From JBFMHD01 sp040752395 [NCBI: Candidatus Hydrogenedentota bacterium] (GTDB taxonomy: Bacteria; JBFMHD01), in assembly GCA_040752395.1 (NCBI GenBank), contig JBFMHD010000050.1:1-15862 (forward strand): a stretch of 15,862 nucleotides of DNA, in the 5' to 3' direction. This document shows positions 6,220 through 13,960 of this stretch, one piece after another. The stretch's first letter is position 1; each line of letters starts with the position of its first letter. The notes beneath the pieces were generated by a model, which saw nothing but the letters and a program-made list of their open reading frames with translations, was not told the DNA's origin and did no database searches. Made by a program: the position numbers and the translations under genes.

Positions 6220-7304
6220 AACCGCGGTAAATCATATTTTTCAATAACTGTTTTTACACCGTTTTGTCCCATTATATCTTTTAAACATCTATCTTTTAAT
6301 ACCTTACATATCTTATCAGCACAATCCGCTACATCCTGTGGCTTAAAAAGATAGCCGTTCTGACCATCATTAATTATTTCCTTTAGACCACCGGTACAAC
6401 TCGCAACTACAGGTGTTCCGCAAATTAATGATTCTAATGCAACGCGGCCGAATGCTTCCCACAAAGAAGGTATAACTACTACATCAAATATTTTATACAA
6501 AGCATAAAAATTTCTTTGATAACCCAATGTGATGACATTATTCTTTAACAGATCGTCCCGGTTAATTAATGAATCAATCTCTTTTTTCAGCGGACCATCA
6601 CCTATTAAAACGGTCTTGGTTCTATGATGTTTTTTTAAAACTTCCCTGAATGCCTTCAAGTAAAAAAGATGGCCCTTCTGTCTCGTCATCCTTCCAATAA
6701 AACCTATGTATTGATAGTTTTCATCCCAATTTATCTTTGCTTTCCATGTCTTATCATCCTGATCCGAAAATTTATTAAACATAGTTGTATCAATACAGTT
6801 GTATATATTTATCAGTTTATCCTCTTTTATATTGAGTTTTTCAAGAGAGTCTTTTCTTATGCTCTCTGATATTGTAACTATGAACTCAAAATTATTTTCT
6901 AATATTCTTTTATATATTCTCGTATATAGTCCGCTATCTACACATCCATTTTTATCTAAAAACAAAAAATCATGTATGGTTGTTATCAAAGGGAGCTTTT
7001 TATGAAATATCGTGGAAAGATATGAATGATAATCAGCGTTCCTTAAATGCGAATGAATTATATCTACATCATCTTTTTTAATTACATTAATTAATTTAAA
7101 AGTTGATCCGAAGTTCCATTTATTTAACAAATCTATTTCATAAGTTTTAATCCCGATCTGTCTAAGTTCTTCTGTAACAGGCCCACCTGGCTGAATAACA
7201 ACCACTACTTCTATCCCTCTCTCTTTTAATCCTTTTGAAAGAAGATATGTACTTATTTCACTCCCACCAAACCCTGAATTCCCCTGTACCTGCAGAATCC
7301 TCAT
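6177..7304 (-). CDS. GT4-family glycosyltransferase
   Basis: 375 residues, GT-B fold. The N-terminal domain has MRILQVQGNSGFGGSEIS (glycine loop, 11-16), DIIHSHLRNADYHSYL and TTIHDFLFL. The second domain has IYNCIDTTMF, IGFIGRMTRQKGHLYL-like sequence, VLIGDGPLKKEI and the E-x7-E motif Glu283/Glu291 (EAFGRVALE), then CGTPVVASCTGGLKEII. Length is normal. It should add one sugar from a nucleotide donor to the lipid-linked glycan in the cytoplasm. An AAGGA element about ten bases before the ATG may act as ribosome binding site. Its last 13 codons lie inside repeat copy B. Ancestrally its stop codon overlapped the methyltransferase start, so the two formed a coupled pair now separated by the toxin-antitoxin insert. 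It is divergent from 7356 across a 51-bp gap. Confidence 0.92.
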   Translation of the reverse strand: MRILQVQGNSGFGGSEISTYLLSKGLKERGIEVVVVIQPGGPVTEELRQIGIKTYEIDLLNKWNFGSTFKLINVIKKDDVDIIHSHLRNADYHSYLSTIFHKKLPLITTIHDFLFLDKNGCVDSGLYTRIYKRILENNFEFIVTISESIRKDSLEKLNIKEDKLINIYNCIDTTMFNKFSDQDDKTWKAKINWDENYQYIGFIGRMTRQKGHLFYLKAFREVLKKHHRTKTVLIGDGPLKKEIDSLINRDDLLKNNVITLGYQRNFYALYKIFDVVVIPSLWEAFGRVALESLICGTPVVASCTGGLKEIINDGQNGYLFKPQDVADCADKICKVLKDRCLKDIMGQNGVKTVIEKYDLPRFISEHIKIYEKVML

Positions 7305-7316
7305 TGATAAATATCC

Positions 7317-7346
7317 TTGACTCTTACATATACTTCTACTTTATTA
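7317..7346 (+). promoter_or_regulatory. weak candidate promoter for the GT-C gene
   Basis: TTGACT (7317-7322) with TTATTA 18 bases later (7341-7346) in the 51-bp divergent gap. If real, transcription would start only a few bases before the ATG at 7356, giving a nearly leaderless message, in line with the absence of a Shine-Dalgarno. A better TATAAT at 7345-7350 has 22-base spacing, too long for this -35. Confidence 0.25.
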
Positions 7347-7355
7347 TAATTTAAT

Positions 7356-8783
7356 ATGAATAAAAAATTGTCAATTCAATTGAAAACAGGCCTTCATCTT
7401 TCTATTATAATCATTTTTATATCTTTTATCCTAAAATATTTCCAGCCATCGTTCAGTATGCATGGTGATGATTGTTATTTCTTTTTTCTTGCGCAAGAAA
7501 TCGCTGAAAAATCTGGTTTCATCGATCCTGTTATCCCGCCAAAAGAAGTGCCTTTTACACTCTATCCACTGCTTATTTCATTCTTTGTGCCCACGAAGTC
7601 AGTGCCAAATATAAATTCTAATCTCCTATCTATCAAAATACTCTCTTTATTATTCACAATTATATCACTTGTTTTTATTATATATATAGGACGTAGCCTG
7701 AACCTGTCTCGTTCTTTATTATTAATACTCTATTGTTTATCCCCTTTTGTTATATATTATAGCTCACAAATATTGCCTGAAACTGGCTTGCTGTTATTAG
7801 TCGTTCTCATATTGTACGGTATGTGGAATAAAACTTTGTCTGGCTCAATAATTTCTACGGTATGCATCGTCATCCTTTACTTCTTTGATAACTCAGGAAG
7901 ATTCTATGCTCTGATATTTCTATTCTCTTATTTAATCAATCCATTAATTTTTTTAAAAAATAAAATATTTAAAATAATATGGTTACTTATAATAATTGGG
8001 ATTGGATATCTCTTAAACCTCTATCAATATCTTCTGGTCAACGTTGATACTCTGAAAATTATTATCTCTTATTTTATAAAGTATTACCCTGGTTATTTCT
8101 TTTTCCCGCTGCTTAAATATGGTATCTCTCAAAAATTCGTTTTTTTGTTTTCCATCCCATTAATTATAATCTTTTATTATATAATTTCAATCGGACTGCT
8201 CAATTACTATAAAACTAATCCACATTTACTTGTCGTTTTTACCTTACCTTTGCTCACTCTTCCGTTTACTGGATTTACTGAATCAGGAAGATTCATCTTT
8301 CCTTTATATCCTATTTTAATCTTATCTATTACATCCTTTATTAAAAATTATTACCCAAATTTTATTAATAAATTATCATTAATCCTGTTTATATTTTATT
8401 TCATTCTATCGTTTTTATTCTACCACATTACTTTTGAACCATATACACCTGAATATAAATCCTTCAATTCATCTGTAATTTTATCAACCGATCGCTATGC
8501 AGATACATCTTCTCTTTTAATCCTTGGTAAACGCCATTACTATCCCTTCTTAAAAAATAAAAATGTTTTACTCCTTAGACCATCTCTATCCAATCCATTA
8601 CCAGAACATATCATAAAAAACTTTGCTCATAATGGTATTGTTTTAATCGCTGATTCATTAAAAGGAAAAGAACTCCATAATAATGAACTCGAATATATTC
8701 AATCACAGAATGTGTGGAAATTATTAAACGACGATGGTATAACCCGGGTATTTTATTTACAGGAGACCGCGGTTGTAGAATAA
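7356..8783 (+). CDS. GT-C membrane glycosyltransferase (PMT/ArnT-like)
   Basis: 475 residues with about ten to twelve membrane spans between residue 13 and about 365, then a soluble C-terminal domain of roughly 100 residues. After the first span, HGDDCYFFFLAQEIAEKSG (Asp38-Asp39) matches the first-loop acidic motif of polyprenyl-phosphate-sugar-dependent transferases (GT39/GT83, DxD-like site next to the membrane). Families of this type take a sugar from a polyprenyl-phosphate donor and attach it on the outer face of the cytoplasmic membrane to lipid A, a protein or a glycan. Here decoration of the surface polysaccharide or its anchor is inferred from context. The start is the first ATG directly before the first span, and no Shine-Dalgarno is visible. 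It stands alone between oppositely oriented genes. The convergent gap to 8998 holds only AT-rich sequence with no strong terminator. Confidence 0.82.
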   Translation: MNKKLSIQLKTGLHLSIIIIFISFILKYFQPSFSMHGDDCYFFFLAQEIAEKSGFIDPVIPPKEVPFTLYPLLISFFVPTKSVPNINSNLLSIKILSLLFTIISLVFIIYIGRSLNLSRSLLLILYCLSPFVIYYSSQILPETGLLLLVVLILYGMWNKTLSGSIISTVCIVILYFFDNSGRFYALIFLFSYLINPLIFLKNKIFKIIWLLIIIGIGYLLNLYQYLLVNVDTLKIIISYFIKYYPGYFFFPLLKYGISQKFVFLFSIPLIIIFYYIISIGLLNYYKTNPHLLVVFTLPLLTLPFTGFTESGRFIFPLYPILILSITSFIKNYYPNFINKLSLILFIFYFILSFLFYHITFEPYTPEYKSFNSSVILSTDRYADTSSLLILGKRHYYPFLKNKNVLLLRPSLSNPLPEHIIKNFAHNGIVLIADSLKGKELHNNELEYIQSQNVWKLLNDDGITRVFYLQETAVVE

Positions 8784-8997
8784 TTTTATCTGAGGTCTCT
8801 GAAAAATTTTAAGCTTGATTTTTAAAGAATTACGAGCATTAAAAAGCTAGTTTTATAAAATTTTCAAACAAGTTCCTTAAAATAGGGTTTTAAAAGAAAT
8901 CTCTTATCTTTTCAATTGAGAGTGACCATTCCATATTAGCAATAGGCCACAAGATATAGAAGATATTACTAACATTAAAAATAAATAAAGAAATGTT

Positions 8998-10089
8998 TTA
9001 CAAACTACTTTCTTTTAATATTTCAACAAGTCTTTTTATATTTGTCTTTAAATCAAATTTTTCTTTAATCGTATTATAACTATTTATTGATAGCGTTTCG
9101 TATAATTTTTTATCTTGGATAATCTGACTGATAATATTTTCAATATTTTGAAAATTATCCGGCTCTACTAAAAAGCCGTTTTCAGCGTTTCTAACTATTT
9201 CAGGGATGCCTGAAATAGCAGTAGCTATTACCGGGATACCCCTTGCCATCGCTTCCATAAAAGAAACCGGTATACCGTCACGATCACCCTGAGAATCAAT
9301 TAATGCTAATAAAACAAAGAGCGAGCATTGCTCAAGAATATTCATAGCTTCATTATTAGAAAGTGCTCCATAAAATATTACCTTGCCTTTCATTCCACAT
9401 CTTGTGCTTAACTTAACCAGATTATTGTATTCGGGACCATTCCCAATATAATGCAAAGTCGTATTATAACCCATTTCATTCAAATATGCGGTCATTTGAA
9501 TTGCATTATCTACACCCTTTTTCTTTACACTCCTTGCAATAGTGCAGATTTGAATATTATCTTTATGTAATAAATTGATTCTTGGCAGTTTAGGGATCTC
9601 AACACCTAAATAGTTAACGTATATTTTATTATCTATTCTACCAAAATTTTCATAAATATAATTTCTATTATATTCAGAGATACAGATAACATACTCAGCC
9701 TTTTCTATTTTTTTTCTTAAATTTTTTGCATCTACAAACAAATCTCGTGCGTGGCAGGTAAACCCATAGGGAATATTATACCTCTTTGATAGCCATAAAC
9801 CAACTGATGCAGGCGCTGACGCATAATGGCAATGTATAATGTCCGGCTTAAACTCCTCTATAATTGAAACTAACTTCAGCAATTTCAATGGAAGTGTTAG
9901 TGATTCCCTGTAAGTTGAAAAGTCAAGCATATTTTTAAAGGAAGCGAGAGTAAATGACAGCGGATTTTCTCTAATAGTAAAGACATTCAAGTTAATCTCG
10001 TGAAAATTTTGTTGTATGCTATTTATCTCGTTTGTAATAAAGGTTTCAGATAGTGTTGGTTTATGATCAAGTATATACAGAATCTTCAT
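8998..10089 (-). CDS. GT4-family glycosyltransferase (colanic-acid type)
   Basis: 363 residues from the ATG at 10089. A TTG two codons upstream (10095) is possible but less likely. KPTLSETFITNEI (10-22), DIIHCHYASAPASVGLWL and GFTCHARDLF are the hallmarks of the WcaL/exopolysaccharide subgroup of GT4. The C-terminal domain has ICTIARSVKKKGVD, LHYIGNGPEYNNL and GIPVSFMEAMARGIPVIAT. In the E-x7-E motif the first acidic residue is Asp271 instead of Glu, with Glu279 kept. That occurs in some active members but is worth noting. It is the last gene of the minus-strand polymerase-flippase-glycosyltransferase unit. A 78-bp leader with nested hairpins separates it from the flippase, so expression may be uncoupled from the upstream genes. 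Sugar specificity is unknown. Confidence 0.9.
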   Translation of the reverse strand: MKILYILDHKPTLSETFITNEINSIQQNFHEINLNVFTIRENPLSFTLASFKNMLDFSTYRESLTLPLKLLKLVSIIEEFKPDIIHCHYASAPASVGLWLSKRYNIPYGFTCHARDLFVDAKNLRKKIEKAEYVICISEYNRNYIYENFGRIDNKIYVNYLGVEIPKLPRINLLHKDNIQICTIARSVKKKGVDNAIQMTAYLNEMGYNTTLHYIGNGPEYNNLVKLSTRCGMKGKVIFYGALSNNEAMNILEQCSLFVLLALIDSQGDRDGIPVSFMEAMARGIPVIATAISGIPEIVRNAENGFLVEPDNFQNIENIISQIIQDKKLYETLSINSYNTIKEKFDLKTNIKRLVEILKESSL

Positions 10090-10098
10090 AATCAATCA

Positions 10099-10160
10099 GC
10101 GTCAGTTATTTTGCGATTGCCACGAGAGTGGCAATCAATATAAAAGTGTCGCACTGACGC
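10099..10160 (-). promoter_or_regulatory. switch-like alternative pairing ahead of the GT4 start
   Basis: On the minus strand the loop and two stem bases of the first hairpin (GCGTCAGT, 10160-10153) are exactly complementary to ACTGACGC (10106-10099), which ends nine bases before the ATG at 10089. The long-range pairing and the terminator-like hairpin cannot form completely at the same time, because they share 10159-10160. Alternatively the loop could pair as a pseudoknot. Either way the region where a ribosome would bind is engaged. Function is inferred; no metabolite- or protein-binding consensus is recognised. Confidence 0.4.
10115..10136. repeat. perfect 9-bp stem-loop with tetraloop
   Basis: GATTGCCAC (10115-10123) and GTGGCAATC (10128-10136) pair perfectly around the four bases GAGA (TCTC on the minus strand). 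There is no T-run on either side, so it is not a classic terminator. It lies between the two complementary arms of the larger switch-like structure. Confidence 0.8.
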
Positions 10161-10165
10161 GACAC
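10137..10165 (-). terminator. possible intrinsic terminator after the flippase gene
   Basis: Read on the minus strand, GTGTCGC and GCGACAC (10165-10159 and 10152-10146) form a perfect 7-bp GC-rich stem around GTCAGT, followed at once by TTTTATATT. It starts only two bases after the flippase stop codon. The T-tract is interrupted, so it may be partial or conditional, which fits its position inside a gene unit. Confidence 0.5.
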
Positions 10166-10167
10166 CT

Positions 10168-11475
10168 TCATCTCAAAATAGGACCATCATGGATGGATGA
10201 GCCTATAATCTGCTTTAAATTATAACTAAATAAGGTTTTTAATCTTTTCCAATCCCCTTTCTTTATTATTAGAAGTTCATTTATTTCTGCATTTTTAAAT
10301 CTTATATAAAAAAATATCATAATGACCATAACTATAAAATTACTTATAATATATGAGAAAATAATCCCATATATAAAGTATAAATACCCAAATACAGAAT
10401 AAAATATTAAAAGAATCATACAATGTATTGCTGTTATCAGTGAGACAAGACCAGCTTTCCCATTGCCGAGAAGATTTGCAGATATTATTCTTACTGGAAC
10501 CATTGCTATCACACCTATTATTATATAATTGAAATAAATAATACTCTTATAAAAGGTATCTCCAAAGAAAATCGGCACAATAATAGGCATTATATAATAA
10601 TATACAGTCACAATAACTATAGATATAAAAAATATGTTTCGAAGCATCAACCGTGTAATATCTTCTTTCTCTCCTTTTGCTTCGCTACTTTGTATTCTTA
10701 AAAGAATTATTCTTACCGAATCCGGGAGCAGCCATATCGTTTCTGCGATAAGCAACGCTACTGAATATAATCCAACCTCTGACTTATTGCAGTATAAATT
10801 TATAAAATAATAAGCTGTTCGGTTAATTAAGAGTTGAAAAAACACTCCTACCTGCGATTTAAAACCCCATATTAGAGTATTCTTATAAACCTTCCAGTCA
10901 ATTTTAAAAACATATTTCTTTTCTTTTAAGTTAGACAAAATATAGAATATCTCAACAGCATACGAAAGACACCAAAATGCTATCACTCTATTAACATTGC
11001 TTATAATAAATTCTTTAAAAAATATTAATGTTGTTAAAAAGGTTATCGACCTTATAACCAGCGAAAAATTAAAAAATTTTGTTTCGGCGTCCACAATGAA
11101 TAGTCTTAAAAGTATCGTTTCCACACTGACCCAGAAAATACCTAAAAAATAGATAACTATATTGAATCTATGAACTTTTTCCATTATTATAGCGCATAAT
11201 ATTGTCAGAAAGAAAATAATTGATAGATGAAAAAAAGTATTGCTCTTTATTTTTGAGTGAATATCTGGTATTGATCCTGTTTTACCTGAAAAATAAATAT
11301 TGGCATTTGAAAGCCCGCAATCAAATATCATCGAAATAACAGCTATATCCAGAGTAAACAGAGCAAAATATCCTTTACCCGAGGGCCCCAACCATCTCGC
11401 AATAAGAACATTTGTAATGAAACCCACCACTAAAATAATTATGCGCGTTATAAAAAATATTATACTATCTTTCAT
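10168..11475 (-). CDS. Wzx-type polysaccharide flippase
   Basis: 435 residues, almost wholly hydrophobic, with about twelve predicted membrane spans and a short basic cytoplasmic tail (about 405-435). The N-terminal pattern FITNVLIARWLGPSGKGYFALF (about 19-40) is the signature of the polysaccharide_synt / MATE-like (MOP) exporters that flip undecaprenyl-linked oligosaccharide units. Basic residues inside the membrane region and a QVGVFFQLLINR segment around residue 210 fit the substrate-path helices of Wzx proteins. Length is typical. Its ATG overlaps the stop of the preceding polymerase-like gene as ATGA (11472-11475), so the two are translationally coupled, fitting flipping and polymerisation of the same repeat unit. 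The 3' end is followed at once by a hairpin and T-rich run. Confidence 0.9.
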   Translation of the reverse strand: MKDSIIFFITRIIILVVGFITNVLIARWLGPSGKGYFALFTLDIAVISMIFDCGLSNANIYFSGKTGSIPDIHSKIKSNTFFHLSIIFFLTILCAIIMEKVHRFNIVIYFLGIFWVSVETILLRLFIVDAETKFFNFSLVIRSITFLTTLIFFKEFIISNVNRVIAFWCLSYAVEIFYILSNLKEKKYVFKIDWKVYKNTLIWGFKSQVGVFFQLLINRTAYYFINLYCNKSEVGLYSVALLIAETIWLLPDSVRIILLRIQSSEAKGEKEDITRLMLRNIFFISIVIVTVYYYIMPIIVPIFFGDTFYKSIIYFNYIIIGVIAMVPVRIISANLLGNGKAGLVSLITAIHCMILLIFYSVFGYLYFIYGIIFSYIISNFIVMVIMIFFYIRFKNAEINELLIIKKGDWKRLKTLFSYNLKQIIGSSIHDGPILR

Positions 11476-12716
11476 ATATCTTTATTATACTTATTTTTTA
11501 AATATCTTCCATAAACAACCGCTCCCATAACCCAGAAATGGAAAAGAACAAAGTGATGACCAGATGCCAACCCCTGTAGCAAACTCGATATCATCCCAAA
11601 ACTTATAAGCGTATACAAAATATGTCTGTTTTCTAAACTAAACCCTGTTTTAATTATAAATAAAAATATGCCTATAAACGAGCTCAACCCAAATATCCCG
11701 CGTTCACTTAATATGTCAAGAAACCAATTATGGATAGTCGTCCCGATCCCGTATGCCCCACGGCCACAAATGAATGATGTTAACGTCATCGTATCAAAAA
11801 ATAGGCTATAAAATCTTATTCTATCCTTATACGAATTTGTGTGTGTTATAAACAGGTAACTATCCCATCTCACTGCTGTATCGATACATAGAGGAACAAT
11901 AAAAATAAAAAGTATCGCGACCACAAAAATAATTTTATTAATTTTGAATTTCTTTTTCATATTCACAATAAAACTTATTAATATAATCAATAGCAAACTT
12001 ACAATCCCCATCTTGACTTTGGTATAAAAAAGCATAAAAACTGATATTAGAAACAAAAAAAATACTTTTTTATAATTTCTACTGAATGCATAATAGTAAT
12101 ACATCGCCGATAGAAACAAAAGATAGTTCGTAGAATGATACTCACGCGTAAAAAGCAACCTGTACCATAATTTTTCTCTATCAAATATTATCACGAAAAT
12201 AGCATACGCTATATGAATGATAAACGACGCGATTAGTAAATCGAATATAATCTCTTCCTTAACTTCAATAAATGAAAATAATATGGAAACGATTAAAAAT
12301 ATATAGAATAACGAGAAATAGTTTAATATAAACCTTATATTACTTTTAGCCGGCTGACAATAGATGTACGGCAGAAAACCCGATATAATGAAAATTATGC
12401 TTAGCATAAAAACCGGTTCTAAAAAATATCTTGATATTTTTTTACCGTATTGTAATAGTAGATATATGGTTGAGAACACGGCAACTATATGAAGCGGTTT
12501 GATGTAAAAATCAAAACGTTCTATAAAGAAACTACCACTGCCTTCAAAAAATGATAATATAACAGCCATATAAACTATATACGAATTCCTATAATATATT
12601 AATGCAAAAACAAATAACCAGAATATAATTTTTACATATATATTTTCTATGAATAAAATTCCTATTGTTATAATTAAAGTATATCTGATTTCCTTTAAGG
12701 TATCTATTAAAGGCAT
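11472..12716 (-). CDS. O-antigen polymerase-like membrane protein (Wzy/ligase superfamily)
   Basis: 414 residues with about eleven or twelve membrane spans. A periplasmic loop at about 280-335 ends in GRGAYGIG (318-325) and HNWFLDILSERGIFG (His329 to Gly343), the His/Asn-x-x-x-x-E-x-G-x-x-G pattern of the Wzy_C/O-antigen ligase superfamily. Such proteins polymerise or transfer lipid-linked glycans on the outer face of the cytoplasmic membrane. Because it is coupled by a 4-base overlap to the flippase, polymerase (Wzy) is the more natural reading, but the motif does not separate polymerase from ligase. It is the first gene of its unit, and the divergent gap (59 bp) to the second superfamily member at 12776 is all A/T with no clear -35/-10 pair. 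The ATG at 12716 has no Shine-Dalgarno. Confidence 0.82.
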   Translation of the reverse strand: MPLIDTLKEIRYTLIITIGILFIENIYVKIIFWLFVFALIYYRNSYIVYMAVILSFFEGSGSFFIERFDFYIKPLHIVAVFSTIYLLLQYGKKISRYFLEPVFMLSIIFIISGFLPYIYCQPAKSNIRFILNYFSLFYIFLIVSILFSFIEVKEEIIFDLLIASFIIHIAYAIFVIIFDREKLWYRLLFTREYHSTNYLLFLSAMYYYYAFSRNYKKVFFLFLISVFMLFYTKVKMGIVSLLLIILISFIVNMKKKFKINKIIFVVAILFIFIVPLCIDTAVRWDSYLFITHTNSYKDRIRFYSLFFDTMTLTSFICGRGAYGIGTTIHNWFLDILSERGIFGLSSFIGIFLFIIKTGFSLENRHILYTLISFGMISSLLQGLASGHHFVLFHFWVMGAVVYGRYLKNKYNKDI

Positions 12717-12775
12717 AGATTATATATTTAATATATTTTCTTGTTTAATCAATCTATTTTTTATAGAAATCACTT

Positions 12776-13852
12776 ATGAATAAGGACAGATTATCACAGG
12801 TTTCAAAATCTCTTATCATTCTATGGTTTCTATCTATCCCGCTCTCTATTACATTAGCTGATACACTCTTTACGATTTTAATTTTTCTTTCGTTATTTAA
12901 AATTAAATCTTCCGGTTTTTTAAAAAATTATTGGCCTACCTGGCTCTTTTTATCGGTGATAATTATAATCTCATTATTCGCACCAGATAGCTTGCTTGCT
13001 TTGAAAAGATCCAAAAGGTTTCTGTCATTTTTAATTATTATTCCTATTTCAATATTTGATTTTTCAATAAACGATTTTAAAAAATTATCTTTGATGTTTT
13101 TAGTAGAAATACTGGTGCTTGAAATTATATCAATTGTTTTTAAAAATTACGACCAAAGTTCCAGACTCTATATGGCTATCCACCCTCTACACCCAGGCCT
13201 CTTTGGCTCTTTGATGGGTTTTGCTATCTTAAATGTCTTGTCCAAAAATGTTAAATATCTTAAATTACTTGTTATTGTTATACTACTTTTTGGAATCTAT
13301 AAAACTCAAAGCAGGATTACTTTTATTTTATTAGTATTTCTTTTACCATATATTTTATATAAAAATAAACTTAATTATAAAATAATATCCGGAATACTTG
13401 TTTTAATGATTTTCTTTATTATTATGATCTTAATATCAAGATATAAACTTTATATTAATACAATTGATGACCCGAGTTTAAAGATGCGTTTCATCTTATG
13501 GAAGATGGGTCTTATGATGTTTCTCGATAATTGGCTTTGGGGTGTTGGTCCGGGACATATCGAATCTGTATATAATAAATATGCTTTTGATTGGTTAAAA
13601 ACCTCTTTATGGGATGACCTCCATTCTGATTATATCCAGATTTTAGTAGAATATGGTATAATCGGATTTTTAAGTTACATATCCTATATTTTTTTTACGT
13701 TAAAATGTTCTTATAAACTCTCTTGTAACTATTTTCTTTTATTAATATTTATTTTATTATGTGGATGTTTTCAATTGATGTTATTTTCATCACTATTCAA
13801 CAGAATCATAGCTTTTGTTTCAGGGGTAATTATATACTGCTCCTCTGATTAG
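12776..13852 (+). CDS. second O-antigen polymerase/ligase-type membrane protein
   Basis: 358 residues with about ten membrane spans. Diagnostic positions: Arg81 area (KRSKRFLSF), HPLHPGLFG (136-144), YKTQSRITF (175-183, the Ser-Arg pair typical of this superfamily), then the main periplasmic loop with MRFILWKMG (Arg238/Trp242), WGVGPGHI (255-262) and DLHSDYIQILVEYGIIGF (His283, Glu292). This is a closer match to the WaaL-like ligase pattern than the gene at 11472, so ligation of the finished glycan to its acceptor is a reasonable guess, with polymerase the alternative. It stands alone on the plus strand, divergent from the polymerase-flippase unit and convergent with the carbamoyltransferase. 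The length is slightly short for the family but both ends look complete. The 108 bp after it hold nothing I recognise. Confidence 0.82.
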   Translation: MNKDRLSQVSKSLIILWFLSIPLSITLADTLFTILIFLSLFKIKSSGFLKNYWPTWLFLSVIIIISLFAPDSLLALKRSKRFLSFLIIIPISIFDFSINDFKKLSLMFLVEILVLEIISIVFKNYDQSSRLYMAIHPLHPGLFGSLMGFAILNVLSKNVKYLKLLVIVILLFGIYKTQSRITFILLVFLLPYILYKNKLNYKIISGILVLMIFFIIMILISRYKLYINTIDDPSLKMRFILWKMGLMMFLDNWLWGVGPGHIESVYNKYAFDWLKTSLWDDLHSDYIQILVEYGIIGFLSYISYIFFTLKCSYKLSCNYFLLLIFILLCGCFQLMLFSSLFNRIIAFVSGVIIYCSSD

Positions 13853-13960
13853 AATGGTCAGGTCAAAATGTGCCGAAAATTTACTAAAAAATGTCTCGAC
13901 AAACGGGGAGCACTACACCTCTTTAATATTGTGGTATCTTATCTATAAAGAAAAGCCAAA

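Noticed and set aside
8793-8810. TCTCTGAAAAA as a third copy of the 30-bp dispersed element
   Set aside because: Only about 11 bases match, the rest diverges and no heptamer run follows. Expected occasionally in AT-rich DNA.
8969-8996. AACATT / AATGTT inverted repeat with trailing T residues as terminator for the GT-C gene
   Set aside because: Six mostly A-T pairs around a loop of more than 15 bases would be too unstable to count as a terminator.
10093-10095. TTG start for the GT4 gene at 8998
   Set aside because: The ATG two codons later gives the usual MKIL N-terminus of the family. There is no Shine-Dalgarno to favour TTG.
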